Assembly: GCA_013152135.1 (NCBI GenBank)
Contig: JAADGX010000110.1
Coordinates: 1-6,747, forward strand
From: Chlorobiota bacterium
GTDB taxonomy: Bacteria > Bacteroidota > Ignavibacteria > SZUA-365 > JAADGX01
Reading direction: 5' to 3'
Length of the DNA stretch: 6,747 nucleotides
Both the position numbers and the translations under genes were made by a program. The notes beneath the pieces are model-generated. The model was not told where the DNA came from. It did not search any database and was given only the letters and a program-made list of their open reading frames with translations. Numbering within the stretch: position 1 is the first letter of the stretch; the number at the start of each line of letters is the position of its first letter. Positions 1 to 6,148 of the stretch are shown piece after piece.

Positions 1-82
1 CCCTCCCGGAAGGAGCCCTGTGTCAACCGCACGCCGCTTCCATGCACGGAGACCGGCGCGATGAGATTGCATTATCTATTGG
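1..82. other. GC-rich flank downstream of the operon, no gene supported
   Basis: This stretch follows the stop codon of the 938-residue gene. The first 60 bases are about 72% G+C by direct count, far above the adjacent gene. Three plus-strand frames are open from the edge. One ends at a TGA at 62-64, one at 87-89, and one runs into the antisense of the neighbouring gene (to 213). The last has mostly G or C in third positions over its first 20 codons, as a high-GC coding frame would, but 60 bases are too few to call a gene. No convincing terminator with a U-tract is visible; one could lie beyond the edge. Confidence 0.4.
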
Positions 83-2899
83 TTATTGAACGACAAACTG
101 ATATGATGCTGATTCACCAACTCCGCCGAAAACACCACTCCCGCCGTTTCCGGATGCGCTCCCGGAGAAAATTATTGAATATGTTCCCGCATCATCAGGT
201 GCAAGAATACATGTAAGCGTTGCCGTGTAATGACCCGGGGGCAAATTGATTGTATACACCCGTTGTCCTCCGGCAGGCGTCGAGCCTAAATTCCCGTATC
301 CGGTTACCGAAAGTGAAAATGCATCATCTGCAATTGTCCCGTCGTCAAAAACGGTTATTATGGCCGTTCCATTACCCTGGCAATCTTCGTCGATAAGGCC
401 ATTGCCATTATTATCAACACCATCACCGCAAATTTCACGAAGCGCATTCGCAACATCATCAGGGTCGTAACCTTTACGCGCAATGTCATCCGCCATGTTG
501 TCCATTTCATTTTCGTCGCACCCATATTCGACGATCAAGTTGTTGCATTGCATGACCATATCACCGAGCGTGGCGGTGCGGTTAAGATAACCAGTGACCA
601 TACCCGATATCTGTGGAAGAGAGGTTTCCTCGAATGCGCGCATTTTTTTTATCAGCTCATCACGTTTTTTACTAACACTGTTTTCATCAAGCTCCGGAAT
701 TTCAATTTGCGCTCCGTTTATAAGGTCCACTTTATATTCCATCCCCTTCAAGGTCTTATCTTTCGGACCGTATGGCTGAAGTTCCATAAGCACCTCTATT
801 GCATGCGGCCCGGGTGCCAAACCGGTGAATTCCGCGTTTTCTCCAAATGCCGAAGATTCACCATCGAGATACCATTTAGTGAATATTAAAGTTCGTCCCC
901 CTTCTGCGGAAACGAATCTGGAATATCCATCGAGTTTTTGTTTCACATCGGTTAAGGATGGTCCATGGAACTTTAACGAGGCTGTGACGGTGCGCATACC
1001 AACTTGCGTCTGATCGGATGAATTGGCCGGCATGCTTAATTTTTTCTTCAGTGCACGGAATTTCTTTGTTATTACGAATTCATTTTCTCCTATTCTAAGA
1101 ACTTCTTCTGAATACCATTTGAAAGACAACCTGATATTTTGCAACAAGTATGCAAAATACGGGTTCTTGCACGGTTGTGCATCCTGGGATCCTGTGGCAT
1201 TCTGAATTGCTTCATAGTATCGCTGTACCTGGTTCGCGTAACGGTCCGCGTTGGACGCGCTCGTGTTGAATTCATCCTTAACGGCCATGAGACCATCGAA
1301 TTGACGCTTCATTTCATCATCCGGTTCAAAGTCTTTTTTGATCTGGGCAACAACTGAAAATGATATCAAGTTGGCCATTTTCATGAAGAGCCTGCCGTAA
1401 GCTTCACGTGCTTCTTTCCACTGGCGAATTACTGATGAGAGGCATTTTTCCTCATTGAGTTTTGCGACTTTTTCCTTGTTGGAGGATCGCTGTGCATGCG
1501 CGATGATCAAGGAATAAAGCTTATCCTCTTCAGAGTCCGGATATTTTATAAGCAGTTTTTCATATGTCATATCGGGAAGTCGACTGTTGACGACGTACGA
1601 TGGATTGTCGGGATATATCCCTGAAAGCATGTCAAGACAATCCTGCCGTCCCGAAACGAGAGCGATACCCAGTTCCTTGGCTGCGTCCATCATGAGTTGT
1701 GTAATCGTTCCAAGGATCATGATCGCGGCCGGTGATACTGCGAGACCGACATCGGTCAAAGCTTTTGCATACTCTCCCTGCGTTATATCAGCGCCAAATT
1801 GGATTGCTTGGAAGGTGATGAGAACACCTTGGACGACATTTCCTATTTTCTCGTATGGAATTTTGGATAGCTTCTCCATCAGTTTTTTCGACGCTTTTCC
1901 TCCCTTTGCCAGCAGTTTTTTGATCATGCTCAGTTCTTTCGGGCTGGTAGCGAATTTGATCATTTCCACCTCGAGTTTTGACTGTCTCAGCAGAAATTTT
2001 GCCTCCTTAAATTTCCCCGCCTTGATAAGTCTCTCGATTTTTGAAATGTCAACGCGCTTACCCAGTTTTTTCTCCAGAATCGTCAATTCCTTTTTCAAAC
2101 GTTTTAAACTCTTGGAAGCTTTCGCTATGTCTTTATTATCAATGTCCTCCATAATCTTGTCGATAAACTGGCTGGAGATATTCATTGAGCCTTCAACAGT
2201 GTATTTACCGCCTCCCTGCATGGCATGCTCCAGATTCATAAACCGGCCGGTTACAGCTTTTCCGGTTTTTGAATCCCTGTAAAAGATTCTTCCGTTGCCC
2301 GGTGAAGCCCTGTCGTTTTGGATCCATCGCCGTGCATCTTTTCCATAAAGCCCCTCGGAATATTTTTCCAAATCCTTGCCTAATTCAGCAACGTTTCTTG
2401 TCCTTCCTGTGTGAATATTGTTTGCGGCTTTAAGGTTTGGAACCATATTGTTCTTTTTGAAAAACTTGACCGCGTCTTCTCCACTCTCGAATTCATCCAT
2501 GAGCTGGTTCGGCGGGTAGAGGTTTATTTTCGCCAGCGCCTCTTCGGCCATTTTCGGGTCGGGGTATTTTGCTTTAACCGCAGCGATGACATCCTTTTGT
2601 GCTTGTTTCCACTGTCGGACGAGCTGAGCTCTCCACTGGGCGACTTCCGATGGATTGGTTGGTTTCTTGCTGAGGATAAATGATTCAAGGTCGACGTCCG
2701 AACTGCTTCTGAATGTCTTTTTGGGATTGAGCCAGGATCCTTGACCGAGAAATGAATAACCACTCTTCTCGACAACGCTTTCAACAATCTTCTTTGCCTC
2801 ATCGGCGAACTTGCGCCCGTCTTGTGATAGTGCGGCGTGAGTTGAACCAATAAACACAAAACCGATGATCAACGTCATATTTAAAAGCTGCTTCTTCAT
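83..2899 (-). CDS. Large secreted multidomain protein: NTase-like signature, hydrophobic hairpin, PEGA-like domain, MopE-like metal-binding motif
   Basis: I do not recognise this 938-residue protein as a named family. Residues 1-23 form a signal peptide (Lys-Lys n-region, hydrophobic core, cleavage probably after THA). Residues 54-70 contain G-S, twelve residues, then D-V-D, which matches the hG[GS]x(9-13)Dh[DE]h signature of nucleotidyltransferase folds. About 245-345 is Lys/Glu-rich and helical. About 352-416 is a hydrophobic hairpin. About 634-735 is a beta domain resembling PEGA (WYLDG, then GLAPGPHAIEV). Residues 824-840 read CGDGVDNNGNGLIDEDC, the Asp/Asn repeat of MopE-type putative metal-binding motifs. 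About 843-938 is a Gly-rich beta-sandwich. Eight cysteines (421, 486, 577, 785, 794, 824, 840, 897) would suit disulfides outside the cytoplasm. GAGGA lies 4 bases before the ATG, supporting this start. It is the last gene of a three-gene operon, 20 bases after the lipoprotein. Coding and export are well supported; function is unknown. Confidence 0.92.
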   Translation of the reverse strand: MKKQLLNMTLIIGFVFIGSTHAALSQDGRKFADEAKKIVESVVEKSGYSFLGQGSWLNPKKTFRSSSDVDLESFILSKKPTNPSEVAQWRAQLVRQWKQAQKDVIAAVKAKYPDPKMAEEALAKINLYPPNQLMDEFESGEDAVKFFKKNNMVPNLKAANNIHTGRTRNVAELGKDLEKYSEGLYGKDARRWIQNDRASPGNGRIFYRDSKTGKAVTGRFMNLEHAMQGGGKYTVEGSMNISSQFIDKIMEDIDNKDIAKASKSLKRLKKELTILEKKLGKRVDISKIERLIKAGKFKEAKFLLRQSKLEVEMIKFATSPKELSMIKKLLAKGGKASKKLMEKLSKIPYEKIGNVVQGVLITFQAIQFGADITQGEYAKALTDVGLAVSPAAIMILGTITQLMMDAAKELGIALVSGRQDCLDMLSGIYPDNPSYVVNSRLPDMTYEKLLIKYPDSEEDKLYSLIIAHAQRSSNKEKVAKLNEEKCLSSVIRQWKEAREAYGRLFMKMANLISFSVVAQIKKDFEPDDEMKRQFDGLMAVKDEFNTSASNADRYANQVQRYYEAIQNATGSQDAQPCKNPYFAYLLQNIRLSFKWYSEEVLRIGENEFVITKKFRALKKKLSMPANSSDQTQVGMRTVTASLKFHGPSLTDVKQKLDGYSRFVSAEGGRTLIFTKWYLDGESSAFGENAEFTGLAPGPHAIEVLMELQPYGPKDKTLKGMEYKVDLINGAQIEIPELDENSVSKKRDELIKKMRAFEETSLPQISGMVTGYLNRTATLGDMVMQCNNLIVEYGCDENEMDNMADDIARKGYDPDDVANALREICGDGVDNNGNGLIDEDCQGNGTAIITVFDDGTIADDAFSLSVTGYGNLGSTPAGGQRVYTINLPPGHYTATLTCILAPDDAGTYSIIFSGSASGNGGSGVFGGVGESASYQFVVQ

Positions 2900-2903
2900 G
2901 GTA

Positions 2904-2908
2904 TCCTC
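2904..2908 (-). promoter_or_regulatory. Ribosome binding site of the 938-residue gene
   Basis: On the minus strand GAGGA is followed by four bases (TACC) and the ATG at 2899. The spacing is slightly short but acceptable. The site lies in the 20-base gap after the lipoprotein stop and fixes the start at the residue that opens the signal peptide. Confidence 0.7.
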
Positions 2909-2919
2909 GACAGTTCCTG

Positions 2920-3480
2920 TTAGTTGTTGGGGAGGCGTGTAAATGTGAACGAACCTGAAGAAAGAGAGATAATATCCCCTGTTTCTTTCAGGCGCAGCGT
3001 TCCGCTGAAAGTGCCGGCAATACTATCCCCGATGCTGCCAAACACCGTGACCCTTGTTGTACCGCTCATAGCTTGTAAAGTGTGGGTTCGTGTGCTTCCA
3101 TCGTAAATGTCGATAAAGACACCGCTTTCCGATAAGACGCCACCTTTCGCATCGATCCACTGAAATGTGCCTGTTTTACCTTCCGGTAGTGTCAGCGTGA
3201 AGACCGTTCGCTTTATTGACCCCGTACTGAAGGTCGCAGGAGCATCAAGGATTCCCGTGACGCGTTTCGTCGAATTATCCAGCCATGCTCCGTTCACATT
3301 ATCCCTGATGTCAATGCTGACATTTGCATACGGTGAACCATTTAATATGAAACGTGCGGACGAGTTTGTCGTTGTCGAAGGTGTCGTTGGTGAACTGTCA
3401 TTACTGCATGCCGAAATTAGAAATGAAACGAACAGCGCCGACATGGCGAATGGCAGGCATCGAGTAATTGTAGTTGTCAT
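2920..3480 (-). CDS. Small outer-membrane-type lipoprotein
   Basis: This 186-residue protein has a clear lipoprotein signal. A hydrophobic stretch ends in the lipobox I-S-A-C, with Cys25 as the expected lipidated residue. Position +2 is Ser rather than Asp; in the proteobacterial Lol rule this does not signal inner-membrane retention, so outer-membrane placement is the likelier inference. A Ser/Thr/Pro-rich linker follows (about 26-41). The rest (about 42-186) is rich in alternating beta-strand patterns and ends GSFTFTRLPNN. That resembles the 'G.F.gtl ... G.F.v.r' ending seen in many small Bacteroidetes-type lipoproteins, although I cannot name a family. Its ATG overlaps the stop of the upstream barrel gene (ATGA) and no strong Shine-Dalgarno precedes it, so translation is probably coupled. 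Lying between a barrel and a large secreted protein, it may be an accessory subunit; that is inference. Confidence 0.9.
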   Translation of the reverse strand: MTTTITRCLPFAMSALFVSFLISACSNDSSPTTPSTTTNSSARFILNGSPYANVSIDIRDNVNGAWLDNSTKRVTGILDAPATFSTGSIKRTVFTLTLPEGKTGTFQWIDAKGGVLSESGVFIDIYDGSTRTHTLQAMSGTTRVTVFGSIGDSIAGTFSGTLRLKETGDIISLSSGSFTFTRLPNN

Positions 3481-5822
3481 AATGAGTATCGTGTCCCGAA
3501 ATATATGTTTGTGTCCTTGATAATATCCCGATCCTTTTCACCGGATGGCAAATATATCTTAACACCGGTATCATTATTGATGGAATATGTTTGTGCGTAC
3601 AGAAACAGGCTGAGCTGGCGGAGAATCTGTACGTTTATCTCACCGCCAATCCGGAAGCGCGTTGGTTCGCGTTTCCGATTGATGTACGGGTCCTCGTTGA
3701 ATTGAAACGTCCTTTCGTATTCACTCCACGCACGGATATTTATCCATGAAGCGATGCTTGCCATCGCGTTTATCAGAATTCCCGCGCGCGCAGAATTGTT
3801 CAGGTTGTCTTTGAGGGAAGGCGACTGATTGTAGAGATACATCGTTGCTCCCAATGTTGGACCGATGTTGATGCGTACCTGGTTGAACGTAATGATTACA
3901 CCAGGGTTTACATTAAGGTCTGTAAAATGCATCGAAATAGAGTCGTCGCTTGCGCTCAGCACATACCTCATGACGGAATTGAACCCCACGTACAGGTTTT
4001 TCGTGATTGAAGACAGATCGAAATTTGTCTGGATGAAATCGGGATTGAACAATCCGTTGTTAAGTTGATACCTGCCAACAAGGTTCCAGTTTGTTCCTTC
4101 GGTGCTTGGTTCCTTGTGTCCCATGAATAGGTATACCTGACCATAAGTCAGCGTATTGGCGTCCGGATGATACCTGTAATTGACCCGAACTCCGTAATCA
4201 GTAATTCCGCCGAGTTTTTTAAAGCGCAGTTCCACGTTCGGACGATGGTAGTTCAGAAATGAAGCCCCCGTGTCAGCCAATGTCGCGTATCCTTCGTATT
4301 GCGCGTGAATTGAGAAAGATTCGTTGGGGAAGTAGTTGATATTCGCGCTCGCAACGTTGAAATTCAACCCCATGTCCTCGCTGGTTTGGTATCTGTTTGA
4401 AAGCAGAAAGTCGTAAGAAGTCCCTGATATATTACGATAGTCTCCACCACCTTGAATGGTGAAGGATGAATATTCCTGTGGCCCTGTTTCGCGATAGGAT
4501 TTACCCTGGTACATGGCCCGCACGAGAAAATTGAGCTTTCCCGCCCCGAGTTGTTTCCATCCTCCCTGAGCGTCAATGGTATGGAAAGAATTAACAGGGA
4601 TATCGTCTTCATAGCTGAAGTAATTCAGTCGCGCCGTCACCATCTGTGAATGCAACGGGTATCGCCAGTCCACGCCTGTATTCAACCGCGAGAATTTGGT
4701 TGTTGTAATGTCCTCGGAGCGATCGAATTTTACTCGAAACGTTCCCGCCCGCGGTACTTTAACCCAGGCGTTTGCTGCAAACGAAGGTGCGGTTGATTGA
4801 TATTCGTATATCGTTTCATGGGTATGGCTCCCCATCGTTAAACTTGCAAATCCTCCATAATCAAGGAATTGTTGTAATGGCTCTCGTTGAAAACTGTTTC
4901 TGGTCGTTTCGAACCGTTCAATTGTGGATTGAGCAGACAAAAGGAAGGATTGTAAATCTTTTTTGTCCTTGGTGTTGTTAATTGTTTGAAGCTCGTTTCT
5001 TAGGGCGCTGCAATAAGCCCGTAAGGTTTGAACGTCTTTACGCATGTAATCCAAAAGATATGACGGTCCCGCATTGCGGATGGGCTTCTGTTCTTCGTTT
5101 TGAACAGTTGTTCTTGATTCGATAGTGGATATATTCGCTCGCACGCGAAGTTCGTTTTCTACTGCGCTGTTGATGAGTTCCTTTAACGCGATGTCCCGCG
5201 TTCGTGCGATGAGATCCTTCATTACGTAATCTAATTGCCGTTCGTGTTGTTTATTCACTGGAACGGGACGCGGTCCTTCAAGAACGACGTTCTGATTCTT
5301 TACCCATCCGACAAGTCCTGCGGTATTACATTTGAACCAACCATTTTCCTTTCCCACCAGAATTGCTTTTGTGCCTGTGGGAAGCAGGGCGAGTGTATCC
5401 GATTTCGTCGAGGGATATTCAAACAATACTGCGTCTGCTACAATTCTAACCTGCAAAAACTGTAATTTCACCCAGGATGAGTCCTCAGTGGTTATTTGAA
5501 TACCGTATAAGGAAGAAGCGGATTCGTCGGAGCCATTTCCCGAAGCCGAGTATGTTGAAGGGGAAGTCTTCCGGATGGATGTATCGGCTGTCCCAATCCA
5601 TTCGGTCGATCCGCCGGTTGTTGCGTCGTACCGGCCGGTAATTGCTTTTCGTATATTTATCTGGAGACCGTTCTCAAGCTGTGTAAGAACATGAGAGATG
5701 ATATTCGGTTGCTCGTATTGGTTCGCGTTATTTCTCTTCCCGATACCTTCTTGTTCAATTTCCCGCGCTTGAGCAAATTGAGGAAAACAGAGAGTAATCA
5801 ACAATGGCAACAAACGGAACAT
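3477..5822 (-). CDS. Outer-membrane beta-barrel protein with N-terminal SH3b domain and helical linker
   Basis: This 781-residue protein opens the operon. Residues 1-19 are a signal peptide (cleavage probably after AQA). About 20-120 is a polar region of unknown fold. About 124-180 looks like a bacterial SH3 (SH3b) domain: strand VRIVADAVLFEYP, then LPTGTKAILVGKENGWFKC and GLVGWVKNQNV, with the usual G-W and V-G-W positions. SH3b domains commonly bind cell-wall peptides or other ligands. About 190-315 is charged and helical, possibly coiled coil. About 322-781 is a long series of alternating amphipathic strands with aromatic girdle residues and turns rich in Asn, Asp and Gly. I estimate 18 or more strands, ending FGTRYSL, consistent with an outer-membrane barrel. 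A C-terminal Leu replaces the more usual Phe or Trp. The start is set by AGGAGG eight bases upstream. The stop overlaps the lipoprotein start. Barrel and SH3b calls rest on sequence pattern; whether it is a porin, exporter or scaffold is unknown. Confidence 0.93.
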   Translation of the reverse strand: MFRLLPLLITLCFPQFAQAREIEQEGIGKRNNANQYEQPNIISHVLTQLENGLQINIRKAITGRYDATTGGSTEWIGTADTSIRKTSPSTYSASGNGSDESASSLYGIQITTEDSSWVKLQFLQVRIVADAVLFEYPSTKSDTLALLPTGTKAILVGKENGWFKCNTAGLVGWVKNQNVVLEGPRPVPVNKQHERQLDYVMKDLIARTRDIALKELINSAVENELRVRANISTIESRTTVQNEEQKPIRNAGPSYLLDYMRKDVQTLRAYCSALRNELQTINNTKDKKDLQSFLLSAQSTIERFETTRNSFQREPLQQFLDYGGFASLTMGSHTHETIYEYQSTAPSFAANAWVKVPRAGTFRVKFDRSEDITTTKFSRLNTGVDWRYPLHSQMVTARLNYFSYEDDIPVNSFHTIDAQGGWKQLGAGKLNFLVRAMYQGKSYRETGPQEYSSFTIQGGGDYRNISGTSYDFLLSNRYQTSEDMGLNFNVASANINYFPNESFSIHAQYEGYATLADTGASFLNYHRPNVELRFKKLGGITDYGVRVNYRYHPDANTLTYGQVYLFMGHKEPSTEGTNWNLVGRYQLNNGLFNPDFIQTNFDLSSITKNLYVGFNSVMRYVLSASDDSISMHFTDLNVNPGVIITFNQVRINIGPTLGATMYLYNQSPSLKDNLNNSARAGILINAMASIASWINIRAWSEYERTFQFNEDPYINRKREPTRFRIGGEINVQILRQLSLFLYAQTYSINNDTGVKIYLPSGEKDRDIIKDTNIYFGTRYSL
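5283..5453 (-). other. SH3b domain segment within the barrel protein
   Basis: Residues about 124-180 of the 781-residue protein. The strand order and the G-W-F-K and G-L-V-G-W-V motifs fit the bacterial SH3 fold. If the barrel is in the outer membrane, this domain and the helical linker after it would be on the periplasmic side, where contact with peptidoglycan is possible. That topology is inferred. Confidence 0.7.
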
Positions 5823-5830
5823 GCGAAGAT

Positions 5831-5836
5831 CCTCCT
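5831..5836 (-). promoter_or_regulatory. Perfect AGGAGG ribosome binding site of the barrel gene
   Basis: On the minus strand AGGAGG lies eight bases before the ATG at 5822. The match and spacing are ideal. It confirms the start used for the 781-residue protein and predicts strong translation of the first operon gene. Confidence 0.88.
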
Positions 5837-5873
5837 ATGAAGGAACCCGGGATCGGAAACAACTGTCGCGTGT

Positions 5874-5899
5874 GTTTTACAATGTTGTTAATGTAAAAC
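5874..5899. promoter_or_regulatory. Perfect 8-bp inverted repeat upstream of the operon, candidate operator
   Basis: GTTTTACA (5874-5881) is mirrored exactly by TGTAAAAC (5892-5899) around a 10-base AT-rich spacer. The site sits 52-77 bases before the operon start codon, where a promoter or 5' leader is expected. The arm spacing, about two helical turns between arm centres, suits a dimeric regulator. It could instead fold as a leader hairpin. The regulator is unknown and no operator family is recognised. Confidence 0.5.
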
Positions 5900-6028
5900 G
5901 TGCGATTGGCTGATTTTGGATATTGTGGCGATAATCCCGGGTTTTTGTTAAGATAGTTGGTATGTGTATAGGGAAAAGAAGGAGAATAATTGGTAAATAG
6001 CATAAAGGGAATATGCATCTCGTTTTCT

Positions 6029-6047
6029 GTTGATTTGCAACATCAAC
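6029..6047. repeat. 6-bp inverted repeat GTTGAT...ATCAAC
   Basis: GTTGAT (6029-6034) and ATCAAC (6042-6047) are exact mirror copies around a 7-base spacer, about 100 bases before the Memo-like start. It could be a regulatory site or a small hairpin. With six-base arms in AT-rich DNA, chance is a real alternative. Confidence 0.3.
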
Positions 6048-6148
6048 CTTCTACTGATTGTTTAGGATAAGAAATATATTAACGAGAGTCAATATTTTTT
6101 TTCATTTGAAATTCAAGTACACTGCCTATGACCAATTCATGTTGGGAT

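Larger units (their letters stand above)
5823..6148. other. Divergent intergenic region between the operon and the Memo-like gene
   Basis: This 326-base AT-rich region separates the minus-strand operon from the plus-strand Memo-like gene, so it should hold both promoters. It contains a strong ribosome binding site for the operon and two inverted repeats, annotated separately. It also has a T8 run at 6095-6102 and a short palindrome, TTGAA-A-TTCAA, at 6106-6116. I could not find a -35/-10 pair with proper spacing on either strand, nor a convincing Bacteroidetes-type -7/-33 pair, so no promoter is assigned. No tRNA, riboswitch or credible small gene was seen. Confidence 0.6.

Noticed and set aside
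3..15. CTCC-CGGAA-GGAG mini hairpin as operon terminator
   Set aside because: The stem is only four base pairs and no U-tract is visible, since the minus-strand continuation lies outside the window.
1587..2282. Plus-strand open frame of 231 codons
   Set aside because: It lies wholly antisense to the 938-residue gene, which has a signal peptide, ribosome binding site and recognisable domains. The product shows no motif and has the Ser/Phe-rich look of a shadow frame.
5755..6018. Minus-strand open frame of 87 codons overlapping the barrel gene start
   Set aside because: It covers the ribosome binding site and first codons of the barrel gene in another frame, has no good ribosome binding site, and its Pro/Asn/Tyr-rich product has no recognisable feature.
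6095..6102. T8 run as an intrinsic terminator
   Set aside because: No stem precedes it on the plus strand, and no plus-strand gene ends upstream of it.
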